In this document: one piece after another, positions 36,801 through 51,800 of the stretch
Layout of the letters: each line of letters starts with the position of its first letter
Position numbering within the stretch: position 1 is the stretch's first letter
Assembly: GCF_030269925.1 (NCBI RefSeq)
Contig: NC_085112.1
Span: forward strand, 1,241,501 to 1,305,500
Length of the DNA stretch: 64,000 nt
Source: Bombyx mori
Taxonomy: Eukaryota; Arthropoda; Insecta; Lepidoptera; Bombycidae
Direction: 5' to 3'
Translations under genes and position numbers: made by a program
The notes under the pieces: model-generated
The model's database searches: none
The model's input: only the letters and a program-made list of their open reading frames with translations
What the model was told of the DNA's origin: nothing

Positions 36801-39800
36801 AAATCGTTAACTGTATAACATCTTAAGTTTAAAAATTTTTTCAAGTTCGTTTTAAATAAAAATAATTTGTCTTTTTTTTATAGTATCAGATGGCTTATTA
36901 TATATTTTCGGTGCCATACACAATATACTTTTTTGCATAAGAGTTGTCTTAGCACAATGCAAACACAATTTATTTTGGTCGCGCCGAAACTTCACTTATC
37001 AATAGCAATTTAATGTAATTATAAGTTTGGATGGTTCTTTCAAACCCGACCCTGTGGACCGAATTGTAAATCCGATCCACTAACGGTGCTTTTATTTAGG
37101 TATCATATGCACCGGTAATCGTTCTCGTCGAACCCGTCGCTTGCGACGAAAGGCTCGACGAGAAATTAAGCCGTAGACAGCCCACTGAGTTTCTCGCCCT
37201 ATCTTCTCAGCGGGTCGCGTTTCCAATCCGGTGATAGATTCTGCTACACTGTTCTTGCTAGGGTCAGTGTAAGCATTACTCCGGTTTGAGCCCCGTGAGC
37301 TCAACTACTAATTAAGGTTACGCTGAAATAGCCTCTCAAGGCTATCAGCTTAGGTAGGAAAAAAAAACCACTGAACACCAGGTGGGCTGTGAATGAGCTC
37401 GTCCACCCATCTAAGCAATAAATCCTTTAAACACCAGGGTCTCAATTCGGTGTTCGGTTTGCGTTTACTGAATGAGTTCGAAGCGTTCGTCGTGGAGCCC
37501 CCGTCGGCAACCGGCAGCGCCTCCGTCACCATACGACTCAACTCCAGCTTGGACTACGAGGACCCGAACCAGAGGAAGTTCATTTTGGAGGTAACTATTT
37601 ATAATTAAATAGTGAGGGGGCATAATCACACCCACCAAGATAAGGGCGTCACTATTTTTAGGTAATTTCTATTGAGTTTACCGTGATTGTGACATCAATA
37701 ATTCAAGTTAGTTAATACATACCTATATAATGAAAACACCGTTTATGGTCTGGTAAGTCGTAAATCCACAATGAATATTTGTCAATAAACTAACACTCTA
37801 CGAAAATGATTTAATGGTTTTATAATAATATACATTCATATCTAGACAGTTTCATTACATCTTGCACATTTTTGACAATACCGTTAAATTTTATACGAAA
37901 AATAGTTTTGTTAATCTTCAAGTCCTTTTGTCGCGTTGAAGGTCAATTCGGTCTCTCATTCTCGTAGCTCATTCTCGAACCTTCTATTCGAACACTGTTC
38001 TCACGCTAGGTGATAGCAGAAGAGCTGCACACGACCCCGAAGCTGTCGTCACGGGCCAGCGTGACGGTGACAGTGACAGACGTCAATGACAATGCGCCGC
38101 AATTCGCGGAGGAGCCCGTGGTGCGGTCCTTATCGGAGACTTCGCCCCCCGGCACCCGCCTCATTGCCTCGCGTGCCACTGACCGGGACACGGGAAGGTA
38201 AGACTGCTCTTAAAATAACACATACTCTTTTGGACATCAAGAATTTCAGGTCTATTGTGACATTGCGTTACAAAGATATTGTAGTGAGTTTTCAGCGCGA
38301 AGGAAATTATTTATATACCGAATTTCCTCAATCCCTTGGTTTGGACGTGACAATGACAACAGAAAATTTTTCTTGTGTATTCATAATGTTACTAAGTATA
38401 TTCGCAATAGTGTTTTTAAGAGAAATACATATTTATGATTGAAATAAATAATTGCCCCTAAAGATTTGAAAGGTGCACAATATCATGCTCTGTGTGCTTA
38501 GTGCGAGTTTTTGAACGTTGTCGATACCGTAAAAGTTAAGTCAAATTTGTATGCAGTTAGAACAGCGCACGTAGCGGCAAACGTAGACAAACGTAACTTC
38601 ATACAAATCCGAGTTAACTTTTACGCTATCGAGAACGTTAAAAAACTCGCACTAATCACACAGTTAATTAAAATCAAATTAAATTAAATCAAAAAAAAAT
38701 TATTCAACATAAATGAGTCGTCTATTATCAAAGGTGGCAATCTGTGCATTTGGACAAAAAAAAATTATTGATATGTCAATACAGATTGATTTGAATATAA
38801 TCGTCTCCTTCAAAGAATACGGTTCAAAACCTGCACTAAATAAAGGTTAATAGTTAACCTGTTATTTATCTAAGATGTCGTTCCAAAGAGTTTTGTGACT
38901 GCCAATGGAATACAAAGTCAATAATTCGTTTTTCTGATTTACCAATCATTGTCCAAAAGTCAGATTGCCGGCTTTGATAATAGTCGACTCAAATGAAAGT
39001 ACATACTTGTTGAACGTCAAAAGAACTACCGCCAATTCACAAGAATTAGCCTCCGTCCTGAGAAGAGTTGGCAAGAAACTCAGCGGGCATCTCTTTTCTT
39101 TTTAAATATTAGATTATTTTTTAAATATTCAACTTTTATGTCTTAGGTTCGGTACTGAAGGTATTGTGTATGAGCTCTCCGGTAACGGGGCGGAGCTGTT
39201 TGACGTCGACAAGAGATCTGGTGTGATCAGCGTCGCGGAATGCCCTACTCCTGGACAACCCCCGTGCCTGGACTACGAGAGCAGAAAGGACTATTTCCTG
39301 CAATATAAGGTGAGGTTCTGGCATACGAAACGGAATAGATTTATAAACCGTGTGAACGGTCGGTTCGTTTTTAATACGCTTTTATTAGCTTTTTTTTATT
39401 GCTTAGATGGGTGGACGAGCTCACAGCCCACCTGTTGTTAAGTGGTTACTGGAGCCCATAGACATCTACAACGTAAATGTGCCACCCAGCTTGAGATATA
39501 AGTTCTAAGGTCTCAAGTATAGTTACAACGGCTGCCCCACCCTTCAAACCGAAACGCATTACTGTTTCACGGCAGAAATAGGGTAGCTTTAGACGTATCT
39601 ATGTTAGTTTGTAACGGAATCTTTGAACATGATTTTGACCCCCTTCAAAACGTCGGATTAACTCGAAGTTTGATATACTTATTAAGGCCCGATGACAATT
39701 CAATATTAAAATAAAAAAAATTGAAAAAAATTATAATGGAAAAATTTAAATACAACAAAAAAATGAATAATAAATAATAGTTTATAAAAAAACTAAATGT

Positions 39801-42800
39801 ATTTTCTATAAAAGCGTATTTTGTTAGTTTTTTTGAACTATTATTTATTGTGTACGTCTTTTAGTAAGGCATCGAAAATATTGATTGCCTGACGCCAGTC
39901 ACATCCGCCCTCGTCCCATTCCTTTTCTTTTGTTTCTTTTCGAATCCCTGTCAAGTTTCTGTCTTACTGTGTCTAGTCGTTGTAGGTCTTATGCCCTGTC
40001 AAAAAGGTTGCACGCCACGATACCGTAGACACATAGGGATGATAGTCCACCAGGGGGATGGCTTTGTTTGGGAGTTCAATAGTCCCAATTTACATATTCA
40101 TTTTAATCGCATTAGATGGAAAGAATAGTTCGCGATTTACCTGACGTGGGTCACTATAACGCGAATATGATAAAAACCAGAGAGGACGGTAGTATCTGGT
40201 ATTATTCGGTTTGAGCCGGATACTTAATAATAAACAATTGGGAACTAATCACGCACGGTCATCCTGTTCTATGCATATCAAAGACTGACAAACGTGCTTA
40301 TATACGTTTAAATATATACATAATTATATAGATAATAAACACCCATTTATCACTGGTGGTAGGACCTCTTGGTACCACCACCCCGCCTATTTCTGCCGTG
40401 AAGCAGTAATGCGTTTCGGTTTGAAGGGTGGGGCAGCCGTTGTAACTATACTGAGACCTTAGAACTTATATCTCGAGGTGGGTGGCGCATTTACTTTGCA
40501 GATGTCTATGGGCTCCAGTAACCACTTAACACCAGGTGGGCTGCGAGCTCGTCCACCCATCTAAGCAATAAATAAATAAACCCAGACAAAGAGCAATCAA
40601 ACCTGTTCATCAGACAACGTTTGCTCGATGTGGGAATCGAACCCACGACCCTAAGCGCGACAGTCAGGGCCGCTAACTACAGCATCACCGAGTCAGTCAT
40701 AGACCTTCTAACTTGTTACTTGCATTCCACAGGCGACTGATGATTACGGCAACGGTCAAATGACGGTGGTCTCGCTTCAGATATCATTGATTGATGCGAA
40801 CGACAATGCCCCAGTATTTGTGACGCCGGTATACAAGGCGTCCATTGACGAAGACGCTGTCAAATTCGAACCAGAACTACAGGTATGTGGTGGTAGCGAG
40901 AAATGCCCGTAATAGGGCTGCGAATTGGGACGGTTAAGAAAGGGAGAGAGAGAGATTATTTATTATACACAAAATGAATTACAATGCGAAACATTAAATA
41001 CAAAAAAGAGTAGAATTCGATCTTATCGCTAAAAGCGATCTCTTCCGGATAACGGTCTGGTGGATAAGAATCATCTGGAAACGAATTTCATGCAGTGTAC
41101 CTATCGATTGAAATCTATATAAACACACATTCATACATAAAAAATACATATATACACATACATACATAAACAACGTACATATGTTGTCCACTGCTAGAAA
41201 TAGGTCTCTCCTAATGTATGCCTCTCAGCTTTCTCACTTTTTGAAAAACATCAAACTCAAACTTTTTTTTTTTTTTTCACCTGGCCCAAAGTCGTCTTAT
41301 TATATTTTTGGTTGTCCTTATTAAAGAAATAAAAAATATCCGGAAAGCGCAGCGTGGATAAGTTGGACAGGTGACCTGCAAAAAGAATGAATCGGTTAAA
41401 GTAAGAACTGGTAATTAGCTGTATAGTAGTGATTAATTATTTATTGTAGTGTGCAACAACACGTTACTTTAGTTGTAGTATAGGTATAACCATTGTATTT
41501 TGTATTAAGTAATTAGTAAGACAGTCAATAAACGATCGTCGACCAAAGCACTCGTTTCATTAAGATAGCCCACACATCACATGGCGACCCTGCCAGTGGT
41601 GCGTCGCGGGCGCGCCGCTTGTAAAGTGATATCTACGCCTTACGCCGAGTTTTAAATAAATGCATAACAAATTTTTGGACTAACTTGCAAAAATTATAAA
41701 TTTATTTGTTCTGCACAAACATATTTTTGACATTACCTACGCATCGTCTGTACCTGTTTATAAAGAGTTTATAAACAAGTGCTTTCTCTAGAATAATGTC
41801 AGTAGCACTTTCAGGACTAACATACGAAAAATGCTTTGTGTATTGCGATGACGTCATCGTCTTTGGAAGGAACTTAGAGACGCATAATAAGAATTTAATT
41901 TCAGTTTTTGAGCGATTCCGAAAAGTTAATTTAAAACTTAACCCAACAAAGTGTGACTTTTTAAAGAAAAACATTCTCTATCTTGGACACGTAGTATCAG
42001 CTGAAGGAGTTTTGCCAGACCCAGAAAAAACTAGAACTTTGCAAAATTATCCAGTTCCGAAAAACGCTGATGAGGTTAGAAGATTCGTTGCATTTTGCAA
42101 TTACTACCGGAAGTTTATTCCATCATTCGCAGAGATAACAATACCCTTAAATAACTTATGTAGGAAACATCAACCGTTTGTTTGGTCCAAAGAATGCGAT
42201 ATAGCGTTTAATGAATTGAAAAATAAATTAATTACACCACCTATTTTACAGTATCCAAACTTTGACCAGGATAATGAATTTATCTTACAAACAGACGCTT
42301 CAAAGAAAGCAATAGGCTCAGTATTATGTAATAGAGATATGAAACCAGTAGCGTATACAAGCAGGCCATTAAATAGAGCTGAACTAAACTACCCAACCAT
42401 ACAGAAAGAGTTATTAGCGATAGTGTGGAGTGTTAAGTACTTCAGACCATACTTATATGGCAGAAAATTTACGATCAAAACTGATCATAAGCCTTTAATT
42501 TATTTATTTGGGATGAAAGACCCATCTAGTAGACTTTTAAAATTTCGTTTAACACTAGAAGAATACGATTTCAATATTATTTACGTAAGAGGAAAGGAAA
42601 ATGTTGTGGCAGATGCTTTGTCCAGAATTACTTTAACATCAGATGAATTAAAAGATATGAATAATCAAAGTATTAATGTAATGACTAGAGCACAGAAAAA
42701 AAGATTGGAAAATGTAGACCATGGTATACAAAGTGACCCTAATATATCCGCAGACAAAAGGATTGATCACCCTCGAGTCGCAGAGATATTACGGAAACCG

Positions 42801-45800
42801 AACGATACCATAGACTTAGTTTTCAAAAGCGATAAAGAATTAGACAAACTACGAAAGAATGATAAAATAACATGCGAAGAAAAATGTTTTGCGTTTGCAC
42901 CGAGTGAACAAACGTTATATATTAATCTTAGGTTTAAATTACATTTCACGCGAGACGTATTTGTAAATGAACTAAGATATTTTTGTGAAAATATTAAAAT
43001 AAAAGAACTATGCATAGTAAAAGAAGATAGCAATGTATTATTTATAAAAGAATTAATAAGCGAAATATATAGTAGAAACAAATGGTCCGGACCACGTGTT
43101 CTAATAATTGAAGGCGTAAAGAAAGTTGTTGACAAAGATGAAAAAACGTTTATATTACAAGACTATCATTTGCTACCAACTAGCGGACACGCGGGAGTTC
43201 GAAGGATGGTAAACAATATTAAAAGAAAGTATTTTTGGCCAAAACTTGAATATGATGTTAGGGAATTCGTAAAAAAATGTTCTAAATGTCAGATAATGAA
43301 ACATACACCTAGCGCGAAGGAACCGATGATTATCACTTCAACAGCTGAGTCAGCATTCGATAAGATTTATTTAGATCTTATAGGTCCAATAGACAGGGAC
43401 GACTCAGGTAATATTTACATCTTGACTATCCAGTGTGAATTGAGCAAATACGTGGAAGCATACCCAATACCCTCAAAGGATACGATAACAGTCGCAAAAG
43501 CATTTGTAAGTAATTTTGTGTTGAGATATGGAATTCCTAAGGCGATTGTAACCGATCGAGGAACCGAGTTCGTGTCATCCACCATGAATGAGGTATGTAA
43601 ACTTCTGAACATAGACAAACAAATGTCCACGGCTTATCACCATCAGTCGTTAGGCGCATTGGAAAATTCACACAAAAGTCTACGTAACTTTTTACGTATA
43701 CAATGCGATGAAAACGTGGGATCTTGGGGATATTGGTTACCGTTTTGGACTTTTGCATATAATAATACCGTGCATACGTCAACCACATACGCACCTTATG
43801 AGCTTGTTTTTGGGAAGAAATGTAATATTCCTACTAGGTTAACAAGTAATGTTGTAGAGCCAATATATAATATCGATAATTATGCATTAGAGTTAAGGTA
43901 TAGATTACAATTAGCAAATAAGGATGCAAGAGAAAAGTTAATTGCAGATAAAATAAAACGAAAATGTACGTATGATAAGAACAGTAAGTCAACTGTGTAC
44001 GAAAAAGACGATTTAATTTTATTAAAAAATGAGACCGGAACAAAAATGGACAGAGTGTTTCACGGACCATATAGTATTGTAGAAGATTGCGGACCTAATG
44101 TAAAATTATTAAAAGATAACAAAATAGAATTAGTACATAAGAATAGGATAAAACCATTTTATCAAGCTTAATGTTTAATTATAGATTAATAGAATGTACA
44201 TGTCATGACATTTAAATTTAATTTACATGTATTAGCATTAAACTTAGCAGTAAGTATTTTTTTTCATTATTATAAGACAAAAAAAAAAAAAATGTTTTTA
44301 CATATTTTTTATTTTTTTTTCTCACCCCCGAAGGTGTAGTGTGCAACAACACGTTACTTTAGTTGTAGTATAGGTATAACCATTGTATTTTGTATTAAGT
44401 AATTAGTAAGACAGTCAATAAACGATCGTCGACCAAAGCACTCGTTTCATTAAGATAGCCCACACATCACATTATACACGTCATTTCAGATCCTCCCGAT
44501 CCACTATCGGTGCTTTTTCACCGTCCTTGCCGAACCCGATGCTTACGACGAAGGGCTCTACGAGTGAATCAACCCATAGACACAGCCCACTGAGTTTCTC
44601 GCCCGATCTTCTCAGTGGGTCGCATTTTCAATCCCGTGGTAGATTCTGCGAAGCACTGCTCTTGTTAAGACTAGTGTTAGCAACCTTGTCATGTTAAAGC
44701 CCCGTGAGCTTAACTATTCGCTTGGTTATGCTGGCATAGCCTCTCAAGGTGACCAGCTTAGGTAGGAAAGAAATCTATTTATATCTGAGTCGTGTATATT
44801 CGACAGGTTCTAGCCCGCGATGTCGACGTGTCATCAGACATACGCTACTCTATCGTGGGTCCGGCGACGCATCCGTTCTGGATCGATCCAGTCACCGGGA
44901 AGATCACAGTCAACCCTGAGTCCGGGAGAGTGGCAGCGGTGGATGACTCCAACAAGATAATACTCACTGTATTGGTCAGTATCTATATATTAATACGTGA
45001 AGCAAAAACTTTGTGTCCCTTTTTACGAAAATTGCGCAGACGGAGGAGTATGAAATTTTCCACACTTATAGAGAATATAGAGAAGAAGTGCACAATGATA
45101 ATATTTTTTTAAAATAATGCATAAAAGATACATTAAATCAATAAAGAAAACATTACACACACTACATACCATGTATTTGACGCACACACGCATGCATACT
45201 ATTTATTGTCAAACCTTTGTTCTTGACGTCTGTTGTCAAATTGAGATTAAATATTGTTTGTCTCTGTTAATATTTTTTATAGTGTAGACTTGGCGAAATT
45301 TGTGATTATGGAAGTATAAAATACAATCATAATAGTGTAAAAACTTACAATTCCAATTAATTATAGTCGAATTTCGACTACTGCGGGACCTCTAGTTCAG
45401 ATAATTAGCTAGAAGGCTTCTAGACGAGCTAATGTTAAATATAATTGAAATTACTTATCTATATATTAATACTTGAAGTAAAACCTTTGCGCGGACGGTG
45501 GAGTATAAAATTCCCACACGTATAGAGAATATAATGGAGTGCAGAATGTAATTTTTTTTAATTATGCAATAAATTACATTAAATCAATAATAAAACATTA
45601 CTTAAACTACCATGTATTTGACACAACACATAATTATATATACTTATGTGTTTATTGCCAAACTTTTGTTATTGCTTAAAGTCTGTGGGCAAAATGAGAA
45701 TAGGTTAATATTGTTTGTCTTTAATTATTTTTTTTGTCAATAGTGTAGTCTTGGCGAAATCTATGATTAGAAGTGTAATAAATACTCGTAGTCTTTGACA

Positions 45801-48800
45801 TCAGAACCATAATAATGTTCAAACTTATTTCTTCTTCTTCTTATCAGCCCGCAGACGTCCACTGCTGGACATAGGCCAAGCCTAAAAAATTAAAAACTTA
45901 TAATTTAAACTTTGACCACTGACGGACCACTGTATGTTATAATTACTGTTAAAATTACTGTACAGTTAAGTTTAGATTAAAAAGTATTTTTAGACTTTCA
46001 CACAGAACAAATTAATTATTAGTGCCTTTAGATTTTTTATTATATACAACTGATTTCTCCCTGATACTTTATTAGTGTCCTGAGATATCAATCGAAGATT
46101 TTTATAAAATTAACACTGGCACAAGAAAATAATTGCCATACTTAAAAAAAAAAACGTTTATTTTTTTTTGTTTTCCAGGGCACAGATGGCGTTCACAACG
46201 CAACCTGTAAAGTGGAGATTTCTATTCGCGACGTGAACAACCACGCGCCTGAGTTTGACACTCACAAATATGACGCTAATATCTTCGAAGATGCACCTAT
46301 AGGTTTGTGAGACCTGGTTTTTACTGTTGGTAGAACCTCTTGTGAATTCGCACGGGTAGGTACCACCACCCTGCCTATTTCTACCGTGAAGCAGTAATGC
46401 GGTTCGGTTTGAAGGACGGGGCAGCCGTTGTAACTATACTGCAATGGCGGATCCAGGGGGAGGGTCATGGGGGTCATGACCACCCCCTGAGCTCGGTCCA
46501 GGACTTAGGTGAACCACTAATTGAATATAATGATTTTATTTATATATTTTGTCACCGTACAGATTTTATGAACTACATACATTCAATATTTAATTAATTT
46601 AATATAATATAATAACTTTGTATAATGGCAAACGTTTGGGAACGAACGCATCTAAATTTGACTATGTGACCCCCTCCTGGCGCCAAAGCTGGATCCGCCC
46701 TTGCTATACTGAGACCTTAGAACTTACATCTTTTTTTATTTTTTTATTGCTTAGATAGGTGGACGAGCTCACAGCCCACCTGGTGTTAAGTGGTTACTGG
46801 AGCCTTTAGACATCTACAACGTAAATGCTGCCACCTACCTTAAGACATGAGTTGTAAGTTCTCAGTATATTTACAACGGTTGCCCCACCCTTCAAACCGA
46901 AACGCATTACTGCTTCACGGCAGAAATAGGCAGAGTGGTGGTACCCACCCGTGCGGACTCACAAGACAAAAGTCAAACACCACTAACGACTTTAATTAAT
47001 TAAATCATCAACATATTTTGTCTTAAAATATGTCAATACTATATAGACTGATTAGCTTTTTCAGCGTAACCTTAACTAGTAGAGCAGTACTTCGCAGAAT
47101 CTACCACCGGATCGGAAACGCGACCCACTGAGAAGTGATTAGCAACATCGCATCTGCTTTATGTAAATTGAGGCATATTTCCCATCAGGTACGGAGGTCG
47201 CCGCGGTGCGTGCCACAGACTTGGATACAGGGATAAACGCTGAGATCAAATATGCCATACAGAAGGGAGCACTGGACGCTTTTGCCATTGACAATGTCAC
47301 CGGGGTAGTGACGGTCGCGTCCGGCCTGGACTACGACAAGAGGAACACATACACGATCCAGATCACCGCCACTGATCTCGGTAAGGGTTCTTGAATATTC
47401 GAAAATCTTTGCCATCGATGACCATGGGTTTACTGACATCCTAATTTACAACCAGCCTGGTATATGTTCACTTTACGTGTTCCTCAAATAACGGTACTAT
47501 GAAATGTGACATTATCACTCCGACAAACATAGTTACGTTACTGCCTGATAGATAGCGCTGATGGTGGCGATTATTTTATTTTGAATATGAATTGATCGAA
47601 TTGATTTGAAATCTTTAAAGATATATCGAGTGGTGAAAAGTTGGATGATTTGAGTGACGTTTTGGTTAAGACGAGACTTTATATTTGTAATTTAAGGTCC
47701 ATTTTATTTGGTATTAGTATCAACAATTCGATATTTTTAATTTAAATTCAATTTAACGACCGTCGAAAAATAAAATGTCTTTTCCAGAGTTAGGATGTAT
47801 ATTAAATATATGTATGTGTATAATAAAAATCTTATATTTATTTCCGTTATCTGGTACCTGTAACACAAGTTCTTTACGAACTTAGCACGGGATCTGTTAA
47901 CGTGGCGATTATGTTTACTACATTCAAATAGTTGATTTTTTATTATTATTATATTTTTTTCCAAATTTCAAACTTTGAATGGTTTGAAAAATGTCACTTA
48001 AATCATATAGCCTTTCATCCGTCGATATATAAAAGAAAATGTATGTTCACCTAAAATCATCTTATGTAGTTAGCTTCCTGAAATCGCAGTTTATTGCAGG
48101 CGAAGCCGCGGTTGTTTATATTGTTGACACGTTCAATGATTGTCCTCCAAACAGGCGTACCGAGCTTGACCGGGACCACTGAGCTGCTGGTGCACGTCGT
48201 GAACGTTAACGACAAGAAGCCGCAGTTCGCGCCGCCCGTGCAGAGGGCGGAGGTGTCAGCGGACGCGGGCCCCGGCGCAAGGGTGCACGACCTGACGGCA
48301 TTCGACCCCGAGATCGAGGACGTCGACCGCCTCCTCTACGAACTGGCCGCCGACAGAATGATCAAGGCAGTCGATAAAAACGGTAAAGAGGTGAGATGAC
48401 GTACATTCAATAAATTTGAAATACCTATGGCACAAAATTACTGTTAGTTCGGGATAAATAAAATTCTATCGACCTACAACTAAACACTGTATTCAACCTT
48501 AGAACACTTAAACACTTTGAAACTCTCAGTTCGCTTGTTCCGCTTCGCTTCATGTGATCCGATCGCTGTTTAGCTTCGAGTAGTTCCGATTACTGACTGA
48601 CTAAAAAAAATATTTCTATGTCGTTCCGATGGGGTAGTAGATTCAGCGAAGCGGCTCTTGCTAAGGCTAGTGTTGGCAAACTGTCTCTATTTTAACCCGT
48701 GAGCTCATCTACCATACTGTGAGTAGCTGGAATTGCCCTGTATGCTACCAGTGATTAAGAAGGAATATAAGGATATAGAAAGATCTTTTATTACTTTTAT

Positions 48801-51800
48801 TACTGGTTGCCTATTGTTTTGTTTATCACACACCCTCACAATGGAATGCTTAATCATCATTATCCTGCCCTTCTCCTATTCACTTGGGGTCGGCGCAACA
48901 TGTTTTCTCCTTCCGTACTCCTCTATCGTACACCATTTCTTCGCTCACTCCCCTCTTACAAATATTGTCTTTCACACTGGAATGCTCAATGCGGACTCAT
49001 TAATTCAACTATAACCATATATTTACCAGGTATCTGAAGAAGGAATATTCGATCAATGGATGTCAGTATTACCGAACGGCACAGTGGTGGTGGCACAGAA
49101 GCTGGACCGGTCCAGGGCGGCCGTGCTCAGCCTCCCAGTCAGGGTCACGGATACTTCTGCTCCCGCGTTACAACAAGCTGACGGTATGCAATACAGTCGA
49201 TTGTATAAACGTCTAGATATCTCTACGGTTCTTTCAGAGCGCTATGTCACGTCTTTCCTCAAAAATGAAGGAAATCCTTAGCGATGGAGTGTCTACTGTC
49301 TCCGGTATAGCCAATATGAGCGACTGTGACCCCTATTGATTGAAAATTATTTATTGCACAAAAACATTGTAGAAAGGCGACTTTTACTGGTTGTAGGATC
49401 TCGTGTGAATCCGCGCGGGTGGGTACCGTGGTCGTGAAGCAGTAATGTGTTTCGGTTTGAAAGGTGAGGCAGCTGTTGTTACTATACTTGAGACCTTAGA
49501 ACTTATATCTCAAGGTGGCGCATTTACGTTGTGGATGTCTATGGGCTCCAGTAACCACTTAACACCAGGTGGGCTGTAAGCTCGTCCACCCATTTAAGCA
49601 ATAAAAAAAAGGCGAACATAGCGCCATAGAAAATAATCATCAGGTGATCCGTATGCGGCCTACTCATGTGATTAAATTGGAAGCGGCGGGTGCATTAAGA
49701 GCCGCTCGGAACGCTAGCTCACTCTAGCAGAGCTATATGAAAGAGTGACCAATTAGTGGTATATTGCATCCCACCGAGCAGGCTGTATCTGGTCTGGGTG
49801 GGATCAGCGACAATGCGTTTCCAAAGATCTTTTTTGCTACGTACCATCCAGCTTTGAAATGAACTCTTCACAGTATTTTCCGAGCGCTACGCGTCCTTCT
49901 TCATACAAGGCTTGCGGAGAGTACTTAAGGGTAGGCAGCGGCTTGGCTCTGCCCCTGGCATTGCTGACGTCCTTGAGCGATGATGACCACTTACCATCAG
50001 GTGGGCCGTATGCTCGTCTGCCTACAAAGGCAATAAAGAAATGGGTTATCTGTCACGTAAACTTGCGATGGCCTTTGTTTGTGTGGAGCGCCCGTCTGGA
50101 CCTTCGGTATCTTGAACCTAAAATATGCGCCCAGTCTAAAGCTATGCCGCGTCTGACATTCAGAGTACTATCAAATACAAAAGTCTTAATTTAAAGACAT
50201 TACTTTATTATATCCAACAGGGGAATTAATAATAACCATAGTGGATGTAAATCGTTACGCTCCGGTGTTCTCCCAGCCGTCGTATTTGCAAAGCATGGTG
50301 GAGGAGCAGCCCGTGGGCACAGTGCTCGAGACGTTCACGGCTACCGATCGTGAAACTCCAATTTCTGCGATCATCATCCACCCACCGAACCCGTATTTCG
50401 AAATCGACAATCGTACAGGTAAACTCTATAGTAATCTATATACACTACCGTCCAAAAAGTTAGGAATCACAATTTATTTTATATTTTTAATAAAGAAAAC
50501 GCCGATGTAATATATATTTACATCCTACAATCTTTTTGGCGTCTGCACGTCGTGCATCATTACGACGTCCTCCAGTTCCCATTGCTTTTTTTAACATGTC
50601 TTAATGAATATTGCTTAGTTTTTCGATTTCCAGCTCCGTGAGATACGTCATTTTCCGATAATTTTATTTTTCGCGATATTCTTCTTGCGTTCGTGCCGCA
50701 ACATTTTTGAACCCCGAACCATGGTCATAAATTATAGGCGTCCTGGATATATTGATCGTGATTTACCTATGGAATCGACTATTTAGCGTCCTCATAGGAT
50801 GGACGACATTTGTAAGTGCGGCGTTGCCAGCTTTATGTTTACTTTCTCTTTCTTTGACAATCGCTTGTCTGTACATTTATACCAATTTCGTCAAATCTAT
50901 ACATATACGGATGCCCGATAATTTTATATAATTTATCTATCTACACGTATTAGTAACAATGGATTTTGAGGAAGCTAAGTACACAAATAGTTTATAATAA
51001 GATAAAGAAAATTAAGCTCCTGTCTCTGAGATTTTTACATGAAAAATCGCATGTAGTAGCTAGAATAACAAGCATATAATAATTATGTACATGTTGTCTA
51101 GTCTATTTTTTCATAAATTTAAAACAAGTAGGTATGTAATAACTTCATTTGTGGGTTTAATATAAATATAGGTATGATAAAATTGGCATTGTATCCTACT
51201 ATGGCCTGAACCAATATTATATAATAGATAATATAGACGTCCAACATTATACACGGACTCCAATATCTACTTAGTCTGGCCATAAATACTATTACAATCA
51301 AAAATAAAAAAAAATCTATTTCAAATAACATTTATTACTCTTACAGTGTGTTAGTTTAACACATAAATATATAACAATTTAAAGTATAAAAAGCTTATTC
51401 GAAGTAGTCTCCATTGGCTGCAATACAGTCCTTTAAACATTGAGGCCAGTTATCAATAGAAGCACGCACTCATTCCATGGGAACATTTTGCACTGCCAAT
51501 CCTACGGATTGTTTTAGGGACTCCAAATTATCATGGCGTTTAGAGCAAGCCGTACTCTCTAAAACTGACCATAAATCATAATCCAGCGGATTAAGATCGG
51601 GTCTAGACGACGGCCAGTCTTCAGCTCTGATGAAGTCCGAAACGTTCATTTCCAACCTAGACTGCGTAGACTGAGCTTTATGACCTGGCGCCGAGTCTTG
51701 CTGGAAGGACCATTCTTGATTATTGAACATGGTGTTGTTAAGGGGCTTCACTACCTTCTCAAGAATGGTACCTTGATACACTTGTGCCAACGTTTTGATA

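Larger units (their letters stand above)
41441..44475 (+). mobile_element. Gypsy-type LTR retrotransposon, internally deleted
   Basis: LTRs of 137 bp at 41445-41581 and 44335-44471 begin TG and end CA, look identical by eye, and are flanked by TTAT on both sides (4-bp target duplication). A possible primer-binding site TGGCGACCCTGCCAGTGG follows the 5' LTR. Only the 3' part of pol remains; gag, protease and the start of the reverse transcriptase are missing. Lies in Cad87A intron 13, sense orientation. Confidence 0.88.

Noticed and set aside
42767..43135. Minus-strand open frame within the Gypsy-type pol
   Set aside because: Antisense shadow of the integrase region.
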